Assembly: GCF_031877795.1 (NCBI RefSeq)
Contig: NC_133935.1
Span: 72,992,303-73,056,302 of the forward strand
Reading direction: 5' to 3'
Source: Strix aluco
Taxonomy: Eukaryota > Chordata > Aves > Strigiformes > Strigidae
Length of the DNA stretch: 64,000 nucleotides
Part shown: piece by piece, positions 1 to 12,700 of the stretch
How positions within the stretch are numbered: position 1 is the stretch's first letter
Layout: each line of letters begins with the position of its first letter
The notes under the pieces: generated by a model
The model's input: only the letters and a program-made list of their open reading frames with translations
What the model was told of the DNA's origin: nothing
The model's database searches: none
Program-made: the position numbers and the translations under genes

Positions 1-634
1 CACCTACTTACATTGTGCTTGGACCCAGCCTTGCCTTCTATTTGCACAGCAGCATGTCTGCTGCTCCTGGCTGGGTCTCTAAGCTGCCAGAAAATGTGCA
101 AAAGAGAGAGGGAAAAAATGTATAAATGATGTAGTGAATGTTCCTCTTCAAGGCTTCTTCAGATCTTGAAAGATCCAGTCCTCCCTTGTATCCCCTCTGC
201 TTCCTCGCTGCCATCTCTGGCTGAAAGTTTCTACAGCCTTTATGAGACATGAATACAAGCCCAACTTTTAAAAAATAAATTTCTCCTGAGAAACTCTTGC
301 AAAACAAACCCTCTGGCAGCTAAATCCAGGATCAACACCTTGACAAACTTATTTCTTTGCTCTTACTGAGATCCCTTCTCCACAAATGAAAAAGTGTATT
401 TTTGATAGAGTACCTGGGGCAAACCAAGGCCAACATCTACATTATGCATGCTTTGTGCATATCATTATTTTCTTATATATGATTTTCTTAAATGTGAAAG
501 CCTGAGTGATTAGAAGCACAGGCACCCAAAGCAACATGACCGATCTTGCAATGATGCATATATATGTGTACATCCACCAGATCTTTAGAGAAGAAACCCA
601 ATTCATCTTTTATTCTGCTCGTTTTGTTTTCTAG
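1..634 (+). other. LAMB4: LAMB4 intron (3' part)
   Basis: AT-rich sequence leading to the CTAG acceptor at 631-634. No coding homology or repeat was recognised. The preceding LAMB4 exons (signal peptide and start of the LN domain) must be upstream of the window. Confidence 0.7.
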
Positions 635-770
635 GCTGAACAGAAGTGCTTTCTCTGTGATTCTAGATACCCATATAATCCCTATACGCAGCACAACAGT
701 CACATGGTTGAAAATGTTATCACAACTTTTGAGCCCGATAGGAAAAAGAAATGGTGGCAGTCAGAAAATG
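635..770 (+). CDS. LAMB4: LAMB4 exon, LN domain
   Basis: 136 nt, phase 0 to 1, donor gtaagt. It encodes [15 protein letters not shown]... and ends KWWQSENG, matching LAMB1 coding exon 3 (same length and phase). The LN domain mediates laminin network self-assembly. Confidence 0.93.
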
Positions 771-3700
771 GTAAGTTTCTTTGAGAAAATACTACTGCAA
801 ACTGTTACTGTGAGATTTCTTTATGTAATTGGCATTCACCACGTTGTCTTCTTGAAGAGATGAAACAAAACTGCATCTATTCTTTGACTGGGTATAACTG
901 AGTGATTTAAACTTATTTCTGTGTAGCAATATAGGATTTCAGAAATTCAATTTTTCTACAGACAAATTTTAAGCACAATAACTCCAAGAGCTGGCCAGAG
1001 GACCTGCAGCAGTGCTGTGTTATACACACAGCATGCGGCCATGTATTTTTCACAGGGTGTCTGCCTTTCAGGGAAATGTGATTTGTGGCAAAAGGTACAT
1101 TTGCCTACAGATGCATAATGACAGAGTGTGTAAAACACAAATACATTTTTAAAAAAATAGTGCTTGCAGTGTAAAGCACTAATAATTTAGGAAATAATTA
1201 AATAAAGCCTGACTATCAGCACCACTATTGCCAAATGTAATTTTGTCACAAGCTTCTCCGTAGTAGATCTTCATTGATATCATAGAATCATAGAATAGAT
1301 TGGCTTGGAAGGGATCTTTAAAAGGCCATTTAGTCCACCCCCCCTGCAATGAGCAGGCACATCTTCAACTAGATCAGGTTGCTCAGAGCCCCGTCCAGCC
1401 TGACTTTGAATGCTTCCAGGGGTGGGCCCCCTACCACCTCTCTGGACAACCTGTTCCAGTGTTTTACCACCCTCATCATAAAAGATTTCTTCCTTATATC
1501 TAGTCTGAATCTACTCTCTTTTGGTTTAAAACCATTACCCCTTGTCCTATTGCAACAGGCCCTACTAAAAAATTTGTCCCCATCTTATAAGCCCCCTTTA
1601 AGTATTGAAAGGCCACTATAAGGTCTCCCTGGAGCCTTTTCTTCTCCAGGCTGAACAACCCCAACTCTCTCAGCCTGTCCTCATAGGGGAGGTGCTCCAG
1701 TCCCCTGATCATCTTCGTGTCCCTCCTCCATACCTGCTCAAGCAGGTCCATGTCCTTCTTATGTCAGGGGCCCCAGAGCTGGACACAGCACTGCAGGTGG
1801 GGTCTCACCAGAGCAGAGTAGAGGGGAAGAATCATCTCCCTCGACCTGCTGGCCACACTTCTTTTGATGCAGCCCAGGATACGGTTGGCTTTCTGGGCTG
1901 TGAGGGCACATTGTTGGCTCATGTCCATCTTTTCATCCACCAGTACCCCAAGCCCTTCTCCGCAGGGCTGCTCTCAATCTCTTCATTCCCCAGCCTGTAT
2001 TGATACTGGGGGTTGCCCTGACCCAGGTGCAGGACCTTGCACTTGGCCTTGTTGAACCTCATGAGGTTCACATAGGCCCACTTCTTGAGCTTGTCCTGGT
2101 CCCTCTGGATGCCATCCTGTCCCTCAGGCATGTCAACCACACCACTCAGCTGGGTGTCTTCTGCAAACTTGCTGAGGGTGCGCTTGATCCCACTATGTCA
2201 TTGATGAAGTTATTATCCTTACAGCTTCTCTGTGAAGGCATGTTAGGAAGAATAACATTTACTTTCTTATTTGATATAGTGAATATGTAAAAAATATTTG
2301 ACTGGTTGGAAATTAAGGCATAGAAAAATTAAGATAATATGCTACCCCAGTTTTGGTTATCCAACTGAAAATTCATAAGCCTTGCTTTTTCATTTGGTTT
2401 AGCAAGGAACTGTCACCAATTTTGGACACCACTGCCAATAAAGCTGTGGGCCAGCTGTGAGAGGATCTTTTCTTGCTCTCTCCATCTTTCTTCTGGAATG
2501 AGGTCAGCAGGAGCCCTGGGATGCATGCAGATGTGAACAGTGGGGATATCAGCTGCGCTCCTGCAACTCTCTACAGAGAATGTGTGAATTGTGGGATTTT
2601 TTTCCATACTTGTTGCAATTTTGAAAGATGCCTGGTGCGATAGCTCTGCTCATGACAAATTTAATAGAACTGTTTAGCATGAAGAAAAACCTATATTTTT
2701 ATTGAGTTTCATTTTTTTCTTAGAAATAAGCAAACGATTTGGATGGATTTTAAAAAATCTGACTGGATACAGGAAGACATAAACCCAGAATCTTACCATC
2801 ACCATCACGTACAGTCTGAATGATCTGAACAGGACCTTTATCCATCTCCTGCTGTCTCAGTGACATGCAGCATTATTGGTGCCAGTGCTGGAAAGGCAGC
2901 ACATCACATTGGCCCCAAGAAAGTGATCCAGCCACTCATCGGGTTTGTGCACAGGGGATGCCCTAAAGAGCCTAGCTGCTGTGCTGGAAAAGACATCTTT
3001 AAATTTCCCGTGGGAAAGCTGTCTCAGCAACCTCTCCAGTGTGTGCATTGTGCTCTTCACTTCATTTTCATTCTCTTTTTAGGCATTGACCATGTCAGCA
3101 TTAGATTGGACCTAGAAACTTTGTTCCAGTTCAGCCATCTTATCCTGACTTTTAAGGTACATCTTTTACCAGAGCTTTTATGTAATGTTATACACTAATT
3201 ACTTAATGACAGGAATAAATTGCTTAGAGAGGCAGTGAAAGTTCCATCTTTAGAGGTTTGTAAGAACAGGTTAGATAAACACCTGTCAAGTATGGTTAAG
3301 TTATAGCTGATCCTGCCTTAGGGGAGGAGGATAGACTGAATAGCTTCCTATTCATGTGCCTTCTGGTCCTATTTTCTGTAAATCTGAGAATTAAAGCTGG
3401 AAAAAAAAATTTGCAAAATTAAGCCCTAAAAATTTAGGACATCTCTGAACTGCAGTTGCTCTTTCAAATGTAGTTCAGCCTTCTCAGGCATCTCCATTAT
3501 GATCTGAATGCTGACAGTTGTTTTTTTTTTTCTAGAAAATTCCTACATTGTTATGGTAAGCTTCCTTACTTAGAAAGTAATCTTGTACCTGTATGAAACA
3601 TTACCCTTCTCTTTTTCCAGAGGATGATTCGAATGAAGAATCCAGCTTTGACAGAGAATCATGTAACCAGCACAGTAGCCCTGTAGTGAGCCTACAAGCT

Positions 3701-6700
3701 TCCAAACACAGAATTTTAACTGGCCACTGTTGGCATCCCCCAAACAGGAATGTCAATACAACAACCTCTGAGATGTCTTATCAATGTCTGGTTAAGGATT
3801 TCTTGAAATAATGTTTCTTGCAGACATTTCGGCCTGCAGCGATGCTGGTTGAGCGCTCCACCGACTTTGGTCAGACCTGGAAAGCATTTAGATATTTTGC
3901 ACAGGACTGTGCAGCTTCTTTTCCCAACATCTCTTCTGGTCCAGCAAAAAGTGTGGGAGACATCATTTGTGATTCAAGATATTCGGACATCGAGCCCAGC
4001 ACTGAAGGCGAGGTATTGCCAAGTGTCTGTCTGTGTATGAGTTCAGATCATATGTGGATATTTTTCTGGAGCTGAAGGTCTCTTGTCTGTAACCATCAGA
4101 TACAGACAAGATCACTTACACAGGTTCTGACACATGAAGTGCTATTGACTTTGCTGAAGTAAGAGGGAAAGACACTGTATTTTACCCTCAGTTTCACACC
4201 CAAATGAATTCATAAAACAAAACAAAATCTTCTAGTGCTCTTTCCTGGTTTCCAAATTCACATGGAAGTCCCCCTCATAAGAGATCTTGGCTCAGCATCA
4301 GCCTCTACCTCTAGAGGCAGGACCTGTCCTTTGATCCCTCTGGTGGGTGCTCCCATCTCTACATCACTCTAGGGCATTGATTTTCCTTCCTCTGACACAT
4401 CGATCCACCAAACGGTCTTTTTTCTTCGCTCAGCCAAGGCCAACTTGAAAGGGTGAGAGCACTTGCTGAATCAGGGCCACAGCCTTGATCTTTTCTTCTT
4501 TGGGATCAGTAAAGTGGCATTAGTGGCTAATGGGTCTCAGGTGACAATCTTTATATCCAAAAAGAATAGCTTCAGTGATCTATAGAGCTGTATTAATTTG
4601 TTTTGCAGGTTGTTTTAAAAGCTTTGGATCCCAGCTTTGAAATACAAAATCCATATGTGCCGTATATCCAAGGTAAGGACAGTACAGGTTTTCTCCAGAG
4701 ATACTTTGCTGGTGTTGCTTGTTTTGTACACTGAAAGGGTCAACAACTCAGCTGGTGTAGGTCAATGATGTTGAAAATTAGGTACCTAAAGATCTTAGAG
4801 AGACATCTGTATTAATAAATAAAATGGGCCGGGCTTGTTCCCTAGCCCTGAGGGCAAACGCCACAGCTCTGCAGAGCTCATCCATGCATTAAACTGTCTT
4901 TCCTTCTGGGGTCCAGTGGCCCAATCCACCCTGCTTTTTGGAAGCAGTCCGAGAGGTGTACATGAACCCATGAAGGCAGTGGGTGGGAAAATACAGGTTG
5001 GCCCCAGCCAGAGCCATACCAAGGAGGGTGCTAACACTTACACAGCTGTGCGCCAGGAGCGAGTCCGTGCCCTGGCACTGTACGGGTTACTGGTCTCAAC
5101 CAATATCAGATCATTTTCACTATTTCTGTAGTATGAGGGAATTCTTGGATGACTGATCCAAGCTGAAGATTTCTTACTGTTCATTTTGGAGTGAACTTGG
5201 ACTCTTGATTTCTCTTCTTTGCTTCCAGAGCTCATTACATTGACAAACCTAAGGATCAATTTTACTAAACTCCACACCCTTGGGGATGCTCTGCTTGGAC
5301 GAAGGCACATTGACCCCCTCGAGAAGTACTATTACGCTGTCTATGAGATGGTTGTGCGGGGCAGTTGCTTTTGCAATGGCCACGCCAGCCAGTGTGATCC
5401 CGTGCAGAATCTGCGGGGAGATGTTTTCCATCAGTCTGGGATGGTGCGTCATTAACACTGACTCCAACAAGGGCAGTGCCTACCTGGTATATTGGGGAGA
5501 AGGAAGAGATGGAGGGAGGGAGAGGAAGGAAGATCTAGGATGATCTTTGGATTGACCATTTTCAACTCCAAGTTGTAAAATGTTTCAATACAGCTTCTTC
5601 CTTTAAAACCCTGGGCTGGATTGCTCAGAAGCTGTCTCTTTATTGGCACTACTGTGGTGTTTCAAAAGCGACCGGGACAAGACATGTTGATAACAGCAGC
5701 AAAATACCAGAGCTGTAATGGTGCAAATGTAATGCAGTAAGTAGCCTGTGGTGTGTGCAGACTTGAATGGCCACTCGTTGGGTGCATTCCACACTCCAGC
5801 TGGGCTCGGGGGCTCTGCAGCAGGAGAGGAGGCAGTGGCACAAAGAATAGCTGATAATGCAAAGCTAACCCATGAAAAATGGATTATTAAAAAATTCAGG
5901 AACATGATTGTGAATTCTTTCCCTCTGGAAACAAGAGGTTTTTACTCCTGGAAAATATGTATCTCTATATAGACACGTGTAGGGAGAGAGAGATAGAATT
6001 TAAAAGGTTGACATCTCCTTTGATATCTCTGGAAGTATTTTTTTTCTAAATGTTGTTCAGTGGCTTTCAAACTATTTGGTTAAAGTTTGCAGGTATTCTC
6101 CAGACCTTTTTCTCAAATAACTGAGAATTATGTCAGCTGAGGGAGCCAAAGAGCTTTGAATTTTCCTGATCTTGCTGGCATACCTCGAGCAGATCTCTCC
6201 TCTCCTCTCCTCTCCTCTCCTCTCCTCTCCTCTCCTCTCCTCTCCTCTCCTCTCCTCTCCTCTCCTCTCCTCTCCTCTCCTCTCCTCTCCTCTCCTCTCC
6301 TCTCCTCTCCTCTCCTCTCCTCTCCTCTCCTCTCCTCTCCTCTCCTCTCCTCTCCTCTCCTCTCCTCTCCTCTCCTCTCCTCTCCTCTCCTCTCCTCTCC
6401 TCTCCTCTCCTCTCCTCTCCTCTCCTCTCCTCTCCTCTCCTCTCCTCTCCCTCTCCCTCTCCCTCTCCCTCTCCCTCTCCCTCTCCCTCTCCCTCTCCCT
6501 CTCCCTCTCCCTCTCCCTCTCCCTCTCCCTCTCCTCACCACATTGCAGGTCCATGGGAGATGTATCTGCCACCATAACACTGAAGGTTTGTCTTGTGAAA
6601 GATGTAAAGATTTCTACAATGATGCTCCCTGGAGGCCAGCTGAAGGGACACAAGATAATGCTTGCAAACGTAAGTCAAACATATTATTTTCCTTTTTAAT

Positions 6701-9700
6701 AGCTGGGGGGTGGGTGTAACACAATCCCAGCCCAATGCATAATGGGATGGCCGAGATTCTGAGTGGGAGACTTTTCCATGCCTCATCTGGAAAAATAGAT
6801 GGATTCCTGTATCCATTGGTGCTGTGTTGCCCTACAAGGAGAGCTGTTTCATGTTCTTATTTTTCATAAAGAGAAAAAAAACAATAAAGAGAGGAAAAAG
6901 CAACTAATGCAAAAAAGATCATTCATTGGTTTGCACAGGGTATTGTGAATGAAAGAAGAATTTAGACATGGCTAAATTATTTCCACAATAATGACTAATG
7001 TAGGATATATAAGCATATATACTAGGATCTGTAACAAATATTCAGTTGGACCTTTCTTCAGTGGAGCAGTGTTTCCCACTGCATATCAGGCACACTCACC
7101 TGCATGGGTACTTTTCCAAGTGTAGGGCCCAGTTCTGTCTTAAGTCTCCAATGTTTCCCCCCAGATGTAAAGCACAAGGCCTGGAACGCAATAATCTTGC
7201 TGTACAAGTAACCCTGTGTAGACAGGTAGACAGCAATGGCAGCAAGATCACAGTAATAAGAGTTGTGGTGCAAAATACCCCACTGTTTCTTTCGGTTTCA
7301 GGATGTAATTGCAACGGCCACTCTGGCAGATGCCACTTTGACATGGTCGTGTACCAGGCCAGTGGCGGGGTCAGTGGTGGTGTTTGTGAGGACTGTCAGG
7401 ACAACACCGCGGGGCAACACTGTGACCAGTGCAAACGTTTCTTTTACCAGGATCCGCTCAAAGTCATCTCAGACCCTCAGGCATGCATCCGTAAGCTTTC
7501 CTTTTTCAGCTTCTGTAAGAATGACTCAAAACAGGATGGTTCTGGTTCTCTTTGCTCTTAACCTTATGGCATCCCCATGCTTAAATGTTCATTTGGTTGT
7601 AAAAGTATTACCAGACCAGTAACATCCAAACTGCCTTACAAAGTAGCTGCATGACAGCATCCTTGAACCAACATTTTAAAAAGAGCTGCATATTCCAACT
7701 CATTGATGAACTGAGTTTAGAAATCCAGCAGGGCTATCATCTTTCTTGAACAACATCAATATAAATATGAATAGCAGTAGTGCTGTTGCTTCTGCGATAG
7801 TCAAGGGTTAGACAAGAGGTGTGAAATGGTGAGAGTAATAACTTTTGCTAGATACCTGCCATATGCAAGAAAAATAGTCTTTCAGGAATAAAAGTCCTTC
7901 TTCTGAAAGATGAGCTAAATTCAATATTAGCATAGGATGGGAAAAATACTCTAGGTATAATTTAATTGTAGTAGTTGATTGGCATGAAAAGTCCTTGAGG
8001 AGCCAATGGGTGATTATCCAGGGGAGTGGTGTGGTCGATGTCAGCTCTGCTGTGAGAAAAGGGTTAGGAAAAAATGGGATGTATCATGAAGGCAGTGTCC
8101 CTTGCTGAATCCATTGCTTCCAGTAAATAATTCAGCCATGGCCAACTCAGACCAGCTCTGGAGAGGAGTCTCATGTGTGGTACCCCTGCAGCTCTACAGC
8201 TTTCATGAGAGCATCCCCAAAAGTGTGGGGCCAGCTTATCCCCAGATACTCGGGATTGGGTAGGGAGTGGATGAGTGATGCCTATTTCTACCTAAAATAA
8301 AAGGTATATTTCTACCAAAGTGAAGACTGTAACTCTCCTCCAGAGAAAAGACAGATCTTGGAGACAGTCTCATAATATTTCTTAACAGCGGCTGTGCATT
8401 AACTGCAAAGCATTCAACAGAGTGAGCATGGATGAATGTCTCTAATCTTTACAAGAACCCTGAATTTGTGCCTACCAGCAGTTCTATAATTGCGTTTTCA
8501 TGCTTATGCCTAAATGTGCTTTTTTATGTGTCTCCCTGACCATGCCTGTAGCCTGTGACTGTGACCCAGAAGGTACATTGCACAACGGCGTGTGCGAGAG
8601 CCACACAGATCCTGCTCTGGGAACGGTCGCAGGCCGGTGCCCTTGCAAGGAGAACGTGGAGGGTGTCCACTGTGACAAGTGCAGGGCAAACTACTATGGG
8701 CTGAGCGGCAGTCACCCTCTGGGCTGCCAACGTACGTAAACCACCTCTTTTATTCTTCTTTTCAAAGCATTGTTAAGAGATGGAGGTAGTTTAACGCACA
8801 GATGCACACTCTAATGCACTACCCACTTCATAAAATAACCAGTTGCCTACCATAATTTAATGTCAATGTAATTTAATGTTCCTGGTGCAGCATCTGAGAC
8901 TGAAAAGATGCAAAATCAGTTGCAGAATACATAGTATACTGTAATAGATCAGGCTGTTGTTAATAGAAGGATTGTTAATATGCAATTTACTTTAAAAGGG
9001 AGATTAAAACACATGAAGATTATTTTAGCATCAAAATCAACATAGAGGGGTGAATGAAAAACCACAGACGGGCTGTCAGGATAGTTAGACTCTGCACTGC
9101 ACAGTGCAGTGTTGAGATGGCAGGAGCTGCTGCCTTGCCATGAGAGCTTCCAGCCAGCCGTTCCTCTGAGAGAGGATGGCTGAAAAACACATCCCACCCC
9201 TACCCAGGCGCACTGTGGGGTTGGGAGCACGTTGTGCCCACAGCATGGTACTCGTCAACATGCATGGACTGTGCAGTGTGGATCAGCAGACAGCAAGCCA
9301 CCACATCGGACTTCTGCCAGTGCCCCTGCTCCCCCAGAGAGGGTACCCACTGAGGAAACGAGCCGTTCCCCGAGGGCACTCTGAGGGCTGCAGGGCTCCA
9401 GGGCATGTCCATCTGCAGAGCATCCGTCCGTTCGGAAGGCGAAGAGTGCCTATCATGCTGATGCCACATCTAAAGAAAACGCCAGTCCTGCTGCCATTAG
9501 TGGGGCCTGCAGTGGTAACTGCGCATTTCTCTCCCTCCAGCCTGCGACTGTGATCCCTCCGGCAGTTTGCCCTTCTCCATCTGTGATCCTGCCACAGGAC
9601 AGTGCCTCTGCCAGCAGTTCGCCACAGGGCAACGCTGTGAAAAATGCGTTGTATGTACTCAGTTTTTGTTATTACTTCTGTATGTGGTTTTAGAAGTCTT

Positions 9701-12700
9701 CTCTCTCGTCTCCCACCTTTTCATTGCCAGACAAGTAAACAATTAGTCAAAATTCAAAATAATTTTACAGCTGTATGCTCCCATTTTGCATCACACATCT
9801 GGTTCTTTTTTACTGCTTGCAAACATTTGTGCAATTAAATTGCACTAGGAGGAGCACTCCCAGGAAGGAAAGGAAATGCAGAATCATGTCCTCAAGCTAT
9901 CTTTGCTGTTTACATAGCAACTTGCTTGCAAAAATTGGTAAATATCCAGCTGTTCTTGTGGTGGCTGAGCACCCATGCAATCTGATAAGAGAAACAACAT
10001 CCCATGGCCAAGCACAGGCAGCAGCACTGGTAGTGCTCCAGAGCATCATTCATCCAGGGGAATAAGTTCTGTTGTGCTTTACATACTTAAACACTTGCTG
10101 TAAAAAATCTTTCACTTTCTTTTTATCCCAGGTAGGATACTGGGGTCTTGGCAACAGCTTATATGGCTGTTCTCCATGTGACTGTGATATTGGTGGATCC
10201 CAGAATAATGTGTAAGTTAATGTTCTTCAAGTTCTTTCTTGGTTCTAATTTTTATGAACTCTTAGGCTTGATTTTCTGATTTGGTTAATAGAATCTCAGT
10301 ATAAATGGGAAAATAGTCTGTAGATGTAATTTCATCATACAGAAACAGTGTAAAGTCAGATTGGGATCTTGTAAATTTATTTGTGGTAAGGGGATTTACC
10401 TTTTTCCTTTGAAGCCAGCTTTGAATCAGCTTGAGCCAAGACTTGTTTCATATGAAATATAAACTGTATGGCTTGAGAGAACCAGAGGACCTAATATTAA
10501 TAGAAATTAGAAGTAAGAGGTGACATTTTTAATTTAGCTTCTTACATCTAATTAAAAGCTAGAAAGATCTTGATTTTTTCTGACTTACTAGCTAGTATTC
10601 AAAATATATAATTTTAGAAGCAAGTTTGGTTTCAGTTGAGGTCCCCCAGAAGTCTGTTGGGTGGGGGTTTTCACTACTGCTGTTAGTCCTCAGATATAGG
10701 AACACATAGTCCGATGATGCAGAGCAGGTAAAAAGCAAGTAATCATCTGATGTGTTAAATAAGAATGTAAGTATATGAAAACTACCACATTGCATCAAAT
10801 CAGAGGTCCTTCTGATCTCATTGTCCTGCCTCCAAAATTGCAGGTGATAGATGCTTAAGTATAGTGATAGATACAGTAATAGAGAAACAGATATAAGAAA
10901 TGGATACAGGAATAGATAGTAATGGATGCTCAGGAAACAAAAGTGCTTCAGCTATGGAATGGACAGAAAAAGACAAAACATGTCATGTCTCCTAAGTGAT
11001 GAAAAAGTAGCATCGTATAAATCCAGCATCAGAAACAGAGGGGGTGGGTGGTAGGAAGAAGTTTAATAGGAGAAGCAATCCAACAATGGAATAAATGAAA
11101 CAAAACTGAAACAAGCATAGAGCTGAGTTTCTCTCCTGCTGTGAGGACCCAGCCATGCTGCACTCTGATGTCCACCTTTACCAACTCTCACCTTAGGTGT
11201 TCACCAAAGGATGGTCAGTGCAAGTGTCTTCCCAACATCGTGAGCCGCCAGTGTAATGAGCCAGCCCCAGGCTACTTCTTTTTACCTCTGGATTATTATA
11301 TTTATGAAGCTGAGCATGCAAAGCCCCTTTCTGGCTCTGCACCCTTGGTACGTAGTTGGCTTTTTAGGTGTTGTACTGAGAGGGGATCCATGCAGTGGTG
11401 GCACGGGAGCCAAGGCTGAGGGGAGGAGCCCTTGCTCAGGGAGCAGTGATCTAGCATGAATTAGAGAAAATAATTTAATTATTTAACTTAGAGGAAATTG
11501 TTTGAGTTGCCAACAGCTATCACAAACCGTGGTATTTCTGGGAATCTCCAACAGGGGAAGAATCAAATTCCTCTCTGCTCCATTGGACTCATTCCTGCTG
11601 CCTTACATAATGGCACTGATTGTAGCCCAATTTCCTCAAGAATTTGGCATCCATCTGCAATGTTTTTAGAAAAATTAATTTGTATTTATTTTTTTTCCCC
11701 TCAACACGTGGGTAATTGTTCCCCAAGCAGAGTACAAGTCTGGAATGCATCCCTTCCGCTGCCTATGTTTTTACTAATATTTCTTCTCCAGTGTATTGTC
11801 CAGGAGCTTATAGAGAAGGAATAATAATGTTTATTTGCAGGTCACATCCCCAAATATTTAGCTATGATTGCAACCAGTAATCATCCTACAGTCCAATAAT
11901 TAAATGGAAAACAGATGTCTGGGACATAGCTTATGAGAGGAAGTGCAAGTTAATTTTAAGAGAGTGAGGGAAAAAGGTTTCCAGCAGCTGCTAGGCCATA
12001 GTTTAGAGTTTCACCTAGCAGAGAATAGAGCTTGTTTTAAGAATGTGGATTTTCATTCAGCTTCTTACCTACCCCTCAGAACTGTTAAGACAGTGCTGCT
12101 CCTCTCTCATTACTTCATAGGTTAAACCAAGCACTCTTCCAAGATGTGACATCTACTTCCAGAAGCAAGGCTATGAGTTCATGATTGAAAATGGAAAGAT
12201 TGTATTAAACAGGAGCAAGAAACGAAGTGTAAGAAAATCTGGACTGGAACAGGTAGATTGGTACTTGAATAGTTCCTTAAGATTACACCATATACTAAAA
12301 TTTTATTTTGCAACAGAGGGCAAGGAAATGTCTGAGCACATGGGATTCACAATCCTAGGTATTACAATCCTGACACAAGTTAAATCAATTTTTCTGCTAG
12401 GCAGTTGGGCTGGACATTTTATAGTTCACACTGACAGGTTTGCTCTGCTATGTCCAGTGCCATTGTAGAATCAGGTTCAATTAATTTTTTAGAAGAGCCT
12501 CCATGAAAGGTAAAATCTTTTTTTGTTGTTGTTTTGCTTGAAAGACATTTCCAACATTTTCCATTTTCCAACAAGTTTACCAAGACATTAACATGATACC
12601 TACTGCATATAAATGCTGTCAGCTTTGTCATTGTAAGTATTGATATTTATTTATTCAGTTTATAATGAAGAGTCCAGCCATGTATGAAATCAAACTTAAT

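Noticed and set aside
2860-3198. 112-codon open frame containing a LAMB4 exon
   Set aside because: The part before 3083 is intronic with no laminin similarity; the true exon begins after the AG at 3081-3082.
6072-6719. Several open frames of 150-190 codons on both strands
   Set aside because: They are the pentamer and hexamer microsatellite read in all frames (poly SSPLL, poly GEERR, poly RG). Only 6549-6669 is coding.
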